The position numbers were made by a program, and so were the translations under genes. Under the pieces are notes generated by a model. It did not search any database. It was given only the letters and a program-made list of their open reading frames with translations, and had not been told where the DNA came from. A stretch of DNA of 64,000 nucleotides from an uncultured Acinetobacter sp. (lineage in GTDB: Bacteria > Pseudomonadota > Gammaproteobacteria > Pseudomonadales > Moraxellaceae). Every line of letters begins with the position of its first letter. Within the stretch, counting starts at the first letter, position 1. The stretch covers positions 1-64,000 of the forward strand of contig NZ_CANLSL010000008.1 in NCBI RefSeq assembly GCF_947493735.1, written 5' to 3'. This document shows positions 13,051 through 24,012 of this stretch, piece after piece.

Positions 13051-14685
13051 TTAATTGTCTACCAAAGGCTGACTCACCAAGAAGTCAGGTGGTGTCAAAA
13101 TAGTATCTCGGATTTCATTGGATAACTCAGGATAATCCAATGTGTAATGCAAGCCACGAGATTCTTTGCGCTGCATTGCACAACGCACAATCATTTCAGA
13201 CACTAAAACCAAATTGCGTAGTTCAATGAGATTTTTGCTGACTTTATAGCCTTGATAATATTCCTCAATTTCTCGTTTTAGCATTTCGATACGGTGCAAA
13301 GCACGTTCCAATCGTTTGGTTGTACGCACAATGCCGACATAGTTCCACATCGAGGTGCGTAGCTCATCCCAGTTTTGTAGAATGACCACATCTTCATCAG
13401 GATGTTCTACCTGAGAGGCATCCCACGGATTGACTTGATCAAATCGTGGCGCATTGTCGATTTGTGATTGAATATGCTTGGCTGCGCTCATACCATAGAC
13501 AAAACATTCCAAAAGAGAGTTGCTCGCCATACGATTGGCACCATGCAATCCAGTTGATGAGGTTTCACCAATCGCATACAGCCCTGCAATATCCGTTTCA
13601 CTATGTTGATCGACGATCACACCACCACAGGTGTAATGTGCTGCGGGAACTACAGGGATTTTGTCCTTAGTAATGTCTATGCCGAGCTCGAGCAAACGTG
13701 CATACAGTGTCGGAAAGTGCTCTCTGACAAAACTTTCAGGTTGATCGGTGATGTCGAGCCAAACATGACGCAGACCAAGACGCTTCATCTCATAGTCAAT
13801 GGCACGAGCCACCACATCACGAGGTGCAAGTTCGGCACGTTCGTCAAAACGAAGCATAAAACGCTCACCATCAGGCAGGCGTAGATATGCACCTTCACCA
13901 CGCATGGCTTCAGTGATTAAAAAAGAGCGCGCTTTAGGATGGTAAAGACAGGTTGGGTGGAACTGATTAAATTCCATGTTGGCAATACGACAGCCTGCAC
14001 GCCATGCCATGGCAATACCGTCACCAGTCGCAATGTCGGGATTCGATGTGTAAAGGTAAGCTTTCATTGCACCGCCACAGGCGAGCGCAGTAAATGGTGC
14101 TAAAAATGTTTTGACTTCGCCTGCTGTTTCATCCAGCGCATAAACACCAATTGCACGATTTTCAGAATGTTCTATCTGGGCTTTTTGTGTGGTGATGACA
14201 TCAATTGCTACCACATTTTCAAATAAGTGAATATTTTCTTTTTCTTGAGCACGTTCAACCAAAGTCATGGAAATCGCTTTGCCTGTCGCATCAGCAGCAT
14301 GAATGATACGACGCTGTGAATGTCCACCTTCACGAGTAAGGTGTAAATTCTCATGTTCATCTAAAGTGAACTGCACACCTTGCTTGAGTAGAAAGTCAAC
14401 GGCATCTTGCCCACCTTCAACGGTGAATTTAACCGCATCTAGATGACATAAATGACCGCCTGCAATCATAGTGTCATCTATATGTTGTTCAATCGAGTCC
14501 GTTTGATCGAGCACAGCAGCGACACCGCCTTGTGCATAATACGTGCTCGCATCGTTTAGATGGGATTTTGCCAATACAGCGATTTTATAATGTGCTGGTA
14601 GTGAAAGCGCTAAGGTTAAACCCGCACCACCACTACCGATAATGACGACATCAAATTGCTGAGAATGTTGCTGAGCGAAATTCAT
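13051..14685 (-). CDS. nadB: L-aspartate oxidase
   Basis: FAD-binding [72 protein letters not shown]. Confidence 0.96.
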   Translation of the reverse strand: MNFAQQHSQQFDVVIIGSGGAGLTLALSLPAHYKIAVLAKSHLNDASTYYAQGGVAAVLDQTDSIEQHIDDTMIAGGHLCHLDAVKFTVEGGQDAVDFLLKQGVQFTLDEHENLHLTREGGHSQRRIIHAADATGKAISMTLVERAQEKENIHLFENVVAIDVITTQKAQIEHSENRAIGVYALDETAGEVKTFLAPFTALACGGAMKAYLYTSNPDIATGDGIAMAWRAGCRIANMEFNQFHPTCLYHPKARSFLITEAMRGEGAYLRLPDGERFMLRFDERAELAPRDVVARAIDYEMKRLGLRHVWLDITDQPESFVREHFPTLYARLLELGIDITKDKIPVVPAAHYTCGGVIVDQHSETDIAGLYAIGETSSTGLHGANRMASNSLLECFVYGMSAAKHIQSQIDNAPRFDQVNPWDASQVEHPDEDVVILQNWDELRTSMWNYVGIVRTTKRLERALHRIEMLKREIEEYYQGYKVSKNLIELRNLVLVSEMIVRCAMQRKESRGLHYTLDYPELSNEIRDTILTPPDFLVSQPLVDN

Positions 14686-14990
14686 AGTTGAAGATGTTGA
14701 GTGTAAAAAGTAATTTAAGATACTACAAAGTGCTCGTAAGGTGCATTGAAATTAATTGATAACAGTTATTTATCGATTGGATGGTGAGTGATATAGTTGT
14801 CCTTTGTGATGTTTGTCATAATATTGCAAACATTTCGTTACGGTAAATTGAGGCTGGTCATGTTAAAAATGCTTCGCCTTGATTTTGTAGAAAGTCATAA
14901 AGGTTATTGCTTGGATAAAGTGAATTAATTGCAGTGATTCGTCTTTTTGAAAGGTCGTACTTAAAAAACTCTGTGGGTGGTTAGATTTTA

Positions 14991-15818
14991 ATGTCAGACA
15001 ATTCAGAATTTCAGCTCAAAAGATTGCCTCGATTTAAACCACGTGGCGGTATTGAGGTAATGTATGCCTCTATTCGTGCGTTATTTTTGCGCGAGTTGCA
15101 AACGCGATTTGGACATTACCGGATTGGGTATGTTTGGGCGTTGCTTGAGCCTGTATTAAGTGTAATTTTTATGCTTATCCTATTTGGAGCGATTGTTAAG
15201 CGAGTTTTGCCAGGTATCGACTATACAGTTTTCTTGATCAATGGAATTTTGCCCTATTATGCATTTATGGGCTCTGTAACGCAGTCTATCCCTGCGATTG
15301 AGGCAAATAGAGGGTTGTTGAGTTATCGCAATGTCAGACCAATAGACACCGTAATTGCTCGAACTAGTTTAGAGTTTGTACTTTATTTTGTTTGCTATCT
15401 CTTGTTATCAGCAGTGATGTTGTGGTTGGGCTTTTCGATTAGTTTTTCTTTTATTCCGACTTTGTTGTTCTATTGGCTATGCCTTATAGGCTTAACATTG
15501 GGTGTGGCAAGTATTATGATGGTGGTTGGAGAGTTAAGCAAAGAAGTTGGAAAATTAGTGAGTTCTGTTTCTATAATTCTTTATTTTATGTCTGGGGCGA
15601 TCATACCGTTACATCAAGTTCCTAGTGAGTATCTAAAGTATTTTATGTGGAATCCTTTGGCGCATGTGTTTGAACTCATGCGACATGCAGTGTCGCCAAG
15701 TTATAGTGTGGTCTCGGGTACGAGCCTTGGCTACTTTTTGGTATGCATGATCGTAGTATTGTTTTTAGGGTTGTTATTAAATCAATCTTTATCAGAGAGG
15801 TTGATGAAAACCAAATGA
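14991..15818 (+). CDS. kpsM: Capsule polysaccharide ABC transporter permease (KpsM type)
   Basis: 275 aa ABC-2 permease; FLRELQTRFGHYRIGYVWALLEP; upstream of KpsT/KpsE/KpsD-type genes. Confidence 0.92.
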   Translation: MSDNSEFQLKRLPRFKPRGGIEVMYASIRALFLRELQTRFGHYRIGYVWALLEPVLSVIFMLILFGAIVKRVLPGIDYTVFLINGILPYYAFMGSVTQSIPAIEANRGLLSYRNVRPIDTVIARTSLEFVLYFVCYLLLSAVMLWLGFSISFSFIPTLLFYWLCLIGLTLGVASIMMVVGELSKEVGKLVSSVSIILYFMSGAIIPLHQVPSEYLKYFMWNPLAHVFELMRHAVSPSYSVVSGTSLGYFLVCMIVVLFLGLLLNQSLSERLMKTK

Positions 15819-16483
15819 TTGAGCTTAAAAATATTACCAAATCTTATGCAACGCCAAAAGGTCGTCATTTTGTTTTTAAAAATCTCAATGCAACCTTGCC
15901 TGAAGATAAAAGCGTTGGATTGTTAGGTAAAAATGGTGCAGGTAAAAGCACCTTGTTGCGTATTATTGGGGGGATTGACTTTCCTGACGCAGGACGAGTC
16001 ATTACGAAGAAAACCATATCATGGCCTGTGGCATTGGCGGGTGGGTTTCAGGGGAGTTTAACTGGTCGACAAAATGTACGCTTTGTCGCAAGGTTGTATG
16101 CTTCAGAAAAAGATGTTCGGCAAGTGGTTTCATTCGTTGAAGAGTTTGCCCAACTAGGAAAATATTTTGATATGCCAATCAAAAGCTATTCTTCAGGGAT
16201 GCGATCTCGGTTGGGTTTTGGTTTGAGTATGGCATTTGATTTTGATTATTATTTGCTTGATGAGGTGGGTGCGGTCGGTGACGCTGTATTTCGTAAGCGG
16301 AGCCAAGCATTGTTGGATGATTTGAAGAAAAATTCGAATATTATTATGGTTTCACATGATCTCAATGATTTGATACGTAACTGTGATGTGGGCTTTGTTG
16401 TGCAGGATGGTCAGGCACAATATTTTGAAGATATTAATGAAGCGGTAGAGGTTTATAAAGAATATGCGCTGGGTAAACAATAA
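15815..16483 (+). CDS. kpsT: Capsule polysaccharide ABC transporter ATP-binding protein (KpsT type); start trimmed from 15743 to MIELKNITKSY
   Basis: Walker A GLLGKNGAGKSTLLRI, signature YSSGMRSRLGFGLSMAFDFDYYLLDEV; ATGA overlap with kpsM stop. Confidence 0.93.
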   Translation: MIELKNITKSYATPKGRHFVFKNLNATLPEDKSVGLLGKNGAGKSTLLRIIGGIDFPDAGRVITKKTISWPVALAGGFQGSLTGRQNVRFVARLYASEKDVRQVVSFVEEFAQLGKYFDMPIKSYSSGMRSRLGFGLSMAFDFDYYLLDEVGAVGDAVFRKRSQALLDDLKKNSNIIMVSHDLNDLIRNCDVGFVVQDGQAQYFEDINEAVEVYKEYALGKQ

Positions 16484-17573
16484 TCGTTCTGCGCTGCAAG
16501 CGTATCTTCTTATGGTGGTTATTCCGCTGATTGTAATTGTTTTGTACTTGTTGTTTTTTGCTCAGAATCGTTACTTGACGGATGCTACAGTTATCGTTAA
16601 ACAGGTTGGTGAAATTAATACTGATGCTTCGAGTACGGGGCTTGGTGCTTTGCTGGGAGTGAGTAATACCAGTATTGAAGATTCTCAGTATTTGAAGGAG
16701 TTTATTCAATCTCGAGATTTGGTTGAAAAGTTAGATAAAGAGATGGATTTGATGATCGCTTTTCAAGGAACGGGCGGGGATCCTATTTTTGAGCTTTCAC
16801 AAAATGCCTCAAAAGAAGAGTTGGTAGAGTATTATAATAAGCGTGTTAAGGTAAATTTGGATGAACAGACGAACCTACTGCATATTTCCACAGAGGGGTT
16901 TAGTCCTGAATTTTCTTTGAGGCTAAATCAGAAAATTTTAGCTGAAAGCGAAGCGTTTATTAATGATATTTCTCAGGATGTGGCTAAAGATCAGTTGGTT
17001 TTTGCTACAGATCAGCTCAATGAGGCGTTAGAGAATCTAACACAATCTCGAGAAGCTTTGATTAATTATCAAAATAAAAATCAAATGTTTGATCCTTTGG
17101 CGCAAGCTCAAGCAGTAGCTCAAATTGTTGTTCAGCTTGAATCAAATTTAGCACAGCTACGTACAGAAGAGCGAACTTTACTTAGCTATTTAAATCCAAC
17201 TGCACCACAGGTTGTGGCTTTAAAAAGTCAAATCAAATCTGTTGAAAAGCAGATTCAAGATGAAAAGTCGAGACTAACATCACCAAGTAATTCAGATAAG
17301 CTTAACCGAAGTGCAGCGGACTTTGAAGGCTTAAAGGCTCAGGTCGAATTTAATACTGACCTTTATAAATTGGCATTGGGTTCTTTAGAAAAAGCCAGAC
17401 TTGAAGCGGCAAGAAAGCTTAAGAATGTGATCGTTATTACTAGTCCAAGGTTGGCGCAAGATGCACTATATCCAAGAGTTTGGTACATTATCTTTAGTGC
17501 GTTTTTACTTTTAAATTTATTATTTGGCATCGTGATGTTGGTGCGCTCAGTGATTCGTGAGCATAAGGAGTAA
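16464..17573 (+). CDS. kpsE: Capsule export inner-membrane/periplasmic protein (KpsE type, Wzz-like)
   Basis: N- and C-terminal TM with coiled-coil periplasmic domain; gene context. Confidence 0.88.
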   Translation: MRWVNNNRSALQAYLLMVVIPLIVIVLYLLFFAQNRYLTDATVIVKQVGEINTDASSTGLGALLGVSNTSIEDSQYLKEFIQSRDLVEKLDKEMDLMIAFQGTGGDPIFELSQNASKEELVEYYNKRVKVNLDEQTNLLHISTEGFSPEFSLRLNQKILAESEAFINDISQDVAKDQLVFATDQLNEALENLTQSREALINYQNKNQMFDPLAQAQAVAQIVVQLESNLAQLRTEERTLLSYLNPTAPQVVALKSQIKSVEKQIQDEKSRLTSPSNSDKLNRSAADFEGLKAQVEFNTDLYKLALGSLEKARLEAARKLKNVIVITSPRLAQDALYPRVWYIIFSAFLLLNLLFGIVMLVRSVIREHKE

Positions 17574-17575
17574 AG

Positions 17576-19291
17576 TTGATGAATAAGAAGTTTCTAGCCA
17601 CGGTTTTGGCAAGCCAAATCAGCTTAGTTTATGCGGCGACAGACTCTACGCTATTGCCAAGTGATTACGAAGTTAGCTCTGGACCAAGTGGCTCGGCAAG
17701 CCAAACTGTTGATGCGAGTGCAAATCAAGAACAAGCACAGGCTGCGGCAATGTTGCCGTCGAGCTCGGTGCTTAATCTCGGAAATACAAATACTAAATAC
17801 AATCAAGTTAAGAGTCGGATGTTTGGTGCCCAGCTGTTTAAAGGTGCTTTTGCATCAAGTGCGGGGAGTACCTTTAACAATAGTTATGTGATTAATCCTG
17901 GTGATAATATTAATTTGAGATTATGGGGTGCATATCAATTTGCTGGGAGTCTTACCGTTGATCCTCAAGGTAATATTTTTATTCCAAATGTAGGACCTGT
18001 AAAAGTTTCGGGAACAACCAATGGTAATTTACAAGGTTTAATTGAGCGTAATGTTCGTCGTGTTTATGTGTCTAATGTAGGTGTATATGCGGCACTTGAG
18101 CAAGCGCAACCAGTTAAAGTGTTGGTGACTGGTTTTGTGAATCAGCCGGGTAGCTACGGTGGCGTGGCAAATGATACTGTGCTTGCTTATCTTGATCGTG
18201 CAGGTGGTGTTGATCCACAGCGTGGTAGCTATGTCGATATTCAAATTCAACGTAATGGTCGAATGATTCAGTACGTGAATCTTTATGATTTTTTATTGGC
18301 TGGACAGATTCAACCATTTTCATTTAAAGATGGTGATGTGATTGTGGTTGCTCCGCGCAAACATACATTTAGCGTCAGTGGAGAAGTGTTTAACTCTTTT
18401 GATTTTGAGTTTAATGTTGATCAACTTACTGTTGCCCAAGCGCTATCGGTAGCAAAGCCAAAGCCGGGTGCAACACATGTGGGCATTAGCCGTCGTCAGG
18501 GTGCAGAATACAGAAGTGAATATTATGCGATTGCCGATGCACAAAATGTGGTGCTACAAGATGGCGATGTACTTAGTGTGACTGCAGACCGTTATGCCGG
18601 TACGATTCAAGTACGTATTGAGGGTGCGCATAATGGCACGAGAGCATTGGTATTGCCATATGGTGCGAAGTTGTCTGAAGTACTTCAACAGTTACAGCCG
18701 AACCAACTCTCTCAGGTGCAAAACTTGCAGTTGTTTAGACCGAGTGTCGCAAAGCGTCAAAAAGAAATGTTGAATGTTGCTTTAGATAAGCTAGAGGAAG
18801 CTACCTATTCTGTGCGTTCGGCAACTAAAGAGGAAGCATCGCTACGCTTGCAAGATGCACAATTAGTGAAGCAGTTTGTTGAAAAGGCAAGACAAGTTGA
18901 GCCTAAGGGTCAAGTTGTATTAAATCCAGAATCTTTCTCTAATGTGATTTTGGAGCAAGGTGATGTGTTAAATATTCCTGAGAAAACCTCTGTCATTATG
19001 GTGCATGGTGAAGTGATGTTCCCAAATGCTGTGGAGTGGCAAAAGGGCATGTCTGCACGAGATTATATTGATCAAGTGGGCGGGTTTACTCAAAAGTCAA
19101 ATAAATCCAAAGTCATCATCGTTCATCAAAATGGCGAATCTGAGTTAGTAAAGTCAAGCTATCAGTTGGTTCAAGGCGATGAGATTATGGTTCTACCTAA
19201 AGTATCATCAAAAGGCGTCGAAGTTGCTAGAGGTTTGACAACTATTCTCTATCAAATTGCGATTGCAGCGAAAGTGGCTTTGGATATTTGA
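17576..19291 (+). CDS. kpsD: Polysaccharide export periplasmic/outer-membrane protein (KpsD type, SLBB domains)
   Basis: NPGDNINLRLWGAYQFAGSLTVDPQGNIFIPNVGPVKVSG; repeated SLBB-like segments; gene context. Confidence 0.9.
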   Translation: MMNKKFLATVLASQISLVYAATDSTLLPSDYEVSSGPSGSASQTVDASANQEQAQAAAMLPSSSVLNLGNTNTKYNQVKSRMFGAQLFKGAFASSAGSTFNNSYVINPGDNINLRLWGAYQFAGSLTVDPQGNIFIPNVGPVKVSGTTNGNLQGLIERNVRRVYVSNVGVYAALEQAQPVKVLVTGFVNQPGSYGGVANDTVLAYLDRAGGVDPQRGSYVDIQIQRNGRMIQYVNLYDFLLAGQIQPFSFKDGDVIVVAPRKHTFSVSGEVFNSFDFEFNVDQLTVAQALSVAKPKPGATHVGISRRQGAEYRSEYYAIADAQNVVLQDGDVLSVTADRYAGTIQVRIEGAHNGTRALVLPYGAKLSEVLQQLQPNQLSQVQNLQLFRPSVAKRQKEMLNVALDKLEEATYSVRSATKEEASLRLQDAQLVKQFVEKARQVEPKGQVVLNPESFSNVILEQGDVLNIPEKTSVIMVHGEVMFPNAVEWQKGMSARDYIDQVGGFTQKSNKSKVIIVHQNGESELVKSSYQLVQGDEIMVLPKVSSKGVEVARGLTTILYQIAIAAKVALDI

Positions 19292-19312
19292 TTTGTAGTT
19301 TTGATGTAAGGG

Positions 19313-19345
19313 AAACCTCTTCCAAGAAATGGAAGAGGTTTTTTT
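19313..19345 (+). terminator. Intrinsic terminator between convergent kpsD and manB
   Basis: CCTCTTCCA-AGAAA-TGGAAGAGG flanked by AAA and TTTTTTTATT. Confidence 0.85.
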
Positions 19346-19346
19346 A

Positions 19347-20720
19347 TTAGGCTAGAGATTGAATTAAAGTGCTTAATTCATCGGTTTTTTGCTTGAGTAA
19401 TGCTTGTGCATGTTCGTCTCGAGTTTCAATATTGAGCCTTAAAAGTGGTTCTGTGTTCGAGCTTCGGATATTGAAACGCCAATCATCAAAAGCACATGAA
19501 ATACCATCAGTAAGGTCAATTAAAGGATGTTCCTGACGGTATTTGTCTAAAATTGTATTGATCACCGATTGACTATCACTGACTTTAAAATTTATTTCAC
19601 CACTACAAGGATATTTTTGAATCATGCCATTGACCAATGCAGACAATGAAGTTTCTTTTTTAGAGAGTAGGTCGATGACCAGCAACCAAGGGATCATACC
19701 ACTATCGCAATAGCCAAAATCACGGAAATAATGATGTGCACTCATTTCTCCACCATATACGGCATTTTCTTCGCGCATCACTTGTTTGATGAATGCATGA
19801 CCAGATTTGGATTGAACGACTTGGCCGCCATATTGCTGAACGATATCGATCGTGTTCCATGTTAATCGAGGATCATGAATGATTTTTTCATTTGAAGATT
19901 TATTTAGAAATGCCGCGGCAAGTAAACCTACAATATAATATCCCTCAATAAATTGTCCATTTTCATCAAATAAGAAGCAACGGTCAAAATCACCATCCCA
20001 TGCGATTCCTAGATCTGCACCATGAGCAATCACTGCATCCTGTGTTACCCCTTGATTTTCAAGTAAGATGGGATTAGGAATACCGTTTGGGAAGGTGCCA
20101 TCTGGTTGATTATGAATTTTGATCAATTCAATTGGAACAGCGTTTGCTTGGAAATGTTGCTCGATTGCATCAATTACTGGTCCTGCAGCACCATTACCCG
20201 CATTTAATACCAATTTCATTGGTTTCAATTGCTTTAAATCAACATAGGACATCAAGTGTGTAATGTACTCTGGCAGGATATTATAAGATTGAGTTGAGCC
20301 TTTTAGAGAAGGAGTTTTAAATTCACCAAGTTCAGCAATTTCTTGTATTTCTTTTAAACCCGTATCGATACTGATTGGACGTGCATTTTCTCTAACAAGT
20401 TTCATTCCATTATAGTTCATAGGGTTGTGGCTTGCTGTAATTTCAATCCCCCCTTGTACATCTAAATGAAAGGCTGCAAAATAAACCTCTTCCGTACCAG
20501 TCATGCCAAGGTCAAGTACATTTACTCCTGCATCATTAAGCCCTTTGATTGTTGCTTGCTTCAAAGATTCACTTGAAAGTCGAATATCACAACCCACTGC
20601 AACAGTTTCTGGTTGATAAAGATCGCCGTAAGCGCGACCGATCCGATAAGCAACTTCTTCATTAAGTTGTGTTCCTAATTCACCACGAATATCATAGGCT
20701 TTCACACAGGTGATTTTCAT
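19347..20720 (-). CDS. manB: Phosphomannomutase / phosphoglucomutase (ManB/CpsG type)
   Basis: AYDIRGELG, catalytic [40 protein letters not shown]. Confidence 0.93.
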   Translation of the reverse strand: MKITCVKAYDIRGELGTQLNEEVAYRIGRAYGDLYQPETVAVGCDIRLSSESLKQATIKGLNDAGVNVLDLGMTGTEEVYFAAFHLDVQGGIEITASHNPMNYNGMKLVRENARPISIDTGLKEIQEIAELGEFKTPSLKGSTQSYNILPEYITHLMSYVDLKQLKPMKLVLNAGNGAAGPVIDAIEQHFQANAVPIELIKIHNQPDGTFPNGIPNPILLENQGVTQDAVIAHGADLGIAWDGDFDRCFLFDENGQFIEGYYIVGLLAAAFLNKSSNEKIIHDPRLTWNTIDIVQQYGGQVVQSKSGHAFIKQVMREENAVYGGEMSAHHYFRDFGYCDSGMIPWLLVIDLLSKKETSLSALVNGMIQKYPCSGEINFKVSDSQSVINTILDKYRQEHPLIDLTDGISCAFDDWRFNIRSSNTEPLLRLNIETRDEHAQALLKQKTDELSTLIQSLA

Positions 20721-20734
20721 TTTGACTCCATTGT

Positions 20735-22207
20735 TTATTTGCTGTCGCTGTAAGAGAATGATTTTGAATAAGCATTGAGCACTTGATTTTCCACCAAAAG
20801 TGCTTTTGGGGCGCTGTATTTACGTTCACTACTTTGTAAAAAAGGTGTGATAAATAAGTTCTGAGAATGTTGGATTGCTTGGATATGCCATCTATTCCAT
20901 GATTCCCAATAGTCTAAACGGTCTTTAGGAATACGTTGATTAACAAATCCAGTATCAGGTGCATTCATAAGTGAATTTTCATGATGAGCACCAATAGCAA
21001 GCGGGAGTTTAATCTTTTTTACTGACTTTTCACCAAATTGAAGTTTGATTCTGTTTAAAAATTCAGAATCCGCACCCGTTCTAACGCTATCCCAAAACCC
21101 GATCTGCTTCATTATTTTTTTTCGTCGGAAAAGCGGGGATGAAGGATTGAGTCTAGAAATGGGATAAATACTTCTAGTATAGATTTCACCTGTGTCGGAG
21201 AGGCGAAACCAATTAGAAGTGGTAGCAACTAACTTTTTATTCTGAAGGAGAGGGATTATTTGTAATTCTAAACGTTGGGGGTGCGACCAGTCATCCGCAT
21301 CATGACACATGACAAACTCACCTTTAGCCATTAATAAAGCTCTATTCTTGGCGATATACGTCCCCGCATTTATAGGCTGCTGCAATGCTTTAATGCGCTT
21401 ATCTTGCGCCATAAGCTGTAGGATAATTTGCCAAGTTGCATCAGTGCTACAATCGTCAATGATGATAATTTCAATATGTTTATAGGTTTGTAGGAGTAAG
21501 CTGTTTATTGTACTTTCAATAAACTGTTCGGCATTAAAACTTGTAACGATTATGCTAATTAAACTTTTCTGCTTTCGCATTGATGGCTGAACTGGAATTG
21601 CCTGAATATTTTTGACATTACATGTGCTTAAAGGGTCTTTTTTTTCAATTAATGCCAATTGATGTGTGTGAAATATTTCATTGATTGCATTCATTGCGCA
21701 GACATTGCTTTGTTGTGATTGTAAATGCACACTCAATAGTTTCAAATTGATCCAATCTTCTTGATTGGCACGATTGATTTGTTGGAGTAATTGCTCAGCC
21801 TTCTCAAATTGAGAATGATAAATCAATAAGGCTACTACCATTGCGCTGTTGATATTATATTTTTCAGCAAGATCTAAGGCTAATTTCGCTTGATAAGGTG
21901 CTAAAGCCTCAATTAAAGTGGAGATAGAGCTAGGAAATCGTTGTTCTATTTGAGATGTTAAATTGTTCAGTTGGTTGGTGTCTCCACAGGCGGCATTGGA
22001 TACTGCATAAGCTAACAAAGTCCTAAAGCTCGAGCTTTGATCTGTCGGAGTGTTTAAGATTGTTTGGTACATCGAGAGTTTGAACAAACTCCATATACTG
22101 ACTTCATCTTGAATTTGTTTACTCGAAGTTTGTGCTAAACAGTGGGAATACTTCGCTTGTTGAAACAAATGGCGTCGGTATCCCCGCTGAACTAACCGAT
22201 AGAACAT
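20735..22207 (-). CDS. Family 2 glycosyltransferase with long helical N-terminal region
   Basis: GT2 core [46 protein letters not shown] ... [14 protein letters not shown]. Confidence 0.87.
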   Translation of the reverse strand: MFYRLVQRGYRRHLFQQAKYSHCLAQTSSKQIQDEVSIWSLFKLSMYQTILNTPTDQSSSFRTLLAYAVSNAACGDTNQLNNLTSQIEQRFPSSISTLIEALAPYQAKLALDLAEKYNINSAMVVALLIYHSQFEKAEQLLQQINRANQEDWINLKLLSVHLQSQQSNVCAMNAINEIFHTHQLALIEKKDPLSTCNVKNIQAIPVQPSMRKQKSLISIIVTSFNAEQFIESTINSLLLQTYKHIEIIIIDDCSTDATWQIILQLMAQDKRIKALQQPINAGTYIAKNRALLMAKGEFVMCHDADDWSHPQRLELQIIPLLQNKKLVATTSNWFRLSDTGEIYTRSIYPISRLNPSSPLFRRKKIMKQIGFWDSVRTGADSEFLNRIKLQFGEKSVKKIKLPLAIGAHHENSLMNAPDTGFVNQRIPKDRLDYWESWNRWHIQAIQHSQNLFITPFLQSSERKYSAPKALLVENQVLNAYSKSFSYSDSK

Positions 22208-22210
22208 TTT

Positions 22211-23380
22211 TTATGAATCTTTACTAAATAAATCACGAGTATAGATCTTTTCTAAGCAGTCTGATAGTTCTGGAGCAAGTCGATTGGCAACAATCACATC
22301 GGATTGTAGTTTAAATTGCTCGATATCTTGAATGACTGGAAGTTTGTTAAAATATGCTTCATTTAATGATGGTTCATAGATGATGAGTTCTATGCCTTCA
22401 CTTTGCAGTCTTTTCATCACTGCTTGTATAGAAGAAGCTCTGAAATTATCAGAACCTTGTTTCATGATTAAGCGGTAGATACCGACGACTTGAGGTTTTT
22501 TCTCGATGATTGAGTCTGCAATAAACTCAATGCGTGTAGTATTCGAGTGAACAATCGCCTGAATTAAGTTTTGCGGGACGTCTTTGTAATTTGCGAGCAA
22601 TTGCTTGGTATCTTTCGGTAAGCAATATCCACCATAACCAAATGACGGGTTATTGTAATGATTTCCAATTCGAGGGTCTAAGCTCACACCTTGAATAATT
22701 TCAGCGGTGTTTAAGTTGTGAATTGAAGCATAGGTATCTAGTTCGTTAAAATATGCGACACGCATTGCTAAATAAGTATTGGCAAAGAGCTTTATTGCTT
22801 CTGCTTCAGTACTTTGTGTAAACAGGATGGGGATATCTTTTTTAATTGCACCATTTACCAAAAGGTGAGCAAAATTTTGTGCACGCTCAGATTGTTCACC
22901 TACAATGATACGTGATGGATACAAATTATCATATAGCGCAAATCCTTCTCGTAAAAATTCTGGTGAAAATATAATATTGTCGGTGTTAAATTTTTCTCTA
23001 ACTTGTTTTGTGTAGCCTACAGGAATGGTTGATTTAATGACGATCAATGCTTTTTGATTGCATTCTAGTATCTTCTCAATGACACTTTCCACACTTGATG
23101 TGTCAAAATGATGCGTGATTTCATCATAATTTGTTGGTGTAGCAATGATGACAATATCTGCGGTTTGATAGTGTATTGTATCTGTACTGGCTTGAAGGTT
23201 CAACGCGTTATTTGATAAATAGTATTGAATTTCTTTATCTTCAATGGGAGATTGCTTATTATTGATTTGCTTAACTTTGTTTGGGTCAAGATCAATTGCA
23301 ATCACATTATTATGCTGAGCTAAAAGTACGGCATTAGATAACCCAACATAACCTGTGCCTGCAACAACTATGTTTTTCAT
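22211..23380 (-). CDS. ugd: UDP-glucose 6-dehydrogenase (canonical)
   Basis: [20 protein letters not shown]; catalytic Cys region [22 protein letters not shown]. Confidence 0.93.
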   Translation of the reverse strand: MKNIVVAGTGYVGLSNAVLLAQHNNVIAIDLDPNKVKQINNKQSPIEDKEIQYYLSNNALNLQASTDTIHYQTADIVIIATPTNYDEITHHFDTSSVESVIEKILECNQKALIVIKSTIPVGYTKQVREKFNTDNIIFSPEFLREGFALYDNLYPSRIIVGEQSERAQNFAHLLVNGAIKKDIPILFTQSTEAEAIKLFANTYLAMRVAYFNELDTYASIHNLNTAEIIQGVSLDPRIGNHYNNPSFGYGGYCLPKDTKQLLANYKDVPQNLIQAIVHSNTTRIEFIADSIIEKKPQVVGIYRLIMKQGSDNFRASSIQAVMKRLQSEGIELIIYEPSLNEAYFNKLPVIQDIEQFKLQSDVIVANRLAPELSDCLEKIYTRDLFSKDS

Positions 23381-23494
23381 TATACAACCTATATAATTAT
23401 AGTCAGATGAGTAAAAAAATCATGTCTATAATATAGGTTTTTTTAAGCGAATGCGATAAGCGAATATCCCTCGACTTTTGTAGTCACCTTTTAG

Positions 23495-23820
23495 TGAACC
23501 GCCCCGAGCTTGTCGGAGAATTATTTAACTGAGAGAATAGACAAATGAGTAGACATAAGCACGCCCCTGAGATAAAAGAACGTGCGGGTCGGATGTTGAT
23601 TGAAGCTGAATCTGATTATCCATCTTTATGGGTAGCAGTGAATGTGATTGCGCCAAAGATTGGTTGCGTATTGGTTCAACAGAAAGCGACTACATAGCGC
23701 CAATGATTATGTACCGCCACTCACGAAAGAGGAAAATTGCGATGCTAGACTACCCGTCTGACGACTTAAAAAGCCGCCTGACTCAAATAAAACTGTCACC
23801 AAGATATTCGGAGTGGTTCA
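23495..23820 (+). mobile_element. Internally deleted IS3-family (IS51-group-like) derivative, non-autonomous
   Basis: Left end TGAACCGCCCCGAG (23495-23508); right end TTCGGAGTGGTTCA, imperfect inverse complement, ending at 23820; orfA N-terminus [40 protein letters not shown] from ~23546, followed at ~23669 by an OrfB C-terminus-like [25 protein letters not shown] in another frame. Confidence 0.75.
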
Positions 23821-24012
23821 ATTGAGGTTGAGGTATTGTAAAATTCGTACAGAAGATGATGACATTACAGTATGATAAAAACAGTTGTTGCAAAATAATT
23901 TTATTTTTCTGGCATCCTTAATTGGTATTGGCTAATCTGATATAGAATGTTTTTGTTTTTTGCTTGGATCCCATAGAGTTTTAATAGCTGCACCATAGAG
24001 AAATTTTAAGAT

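Noticed and set aside
14800-14990. JUMPStart/ops (RfaH) element upstream of kpsM
   Set aside because: No GGCGGTAGCGTG-like ops sequence found upstream of kpsM.
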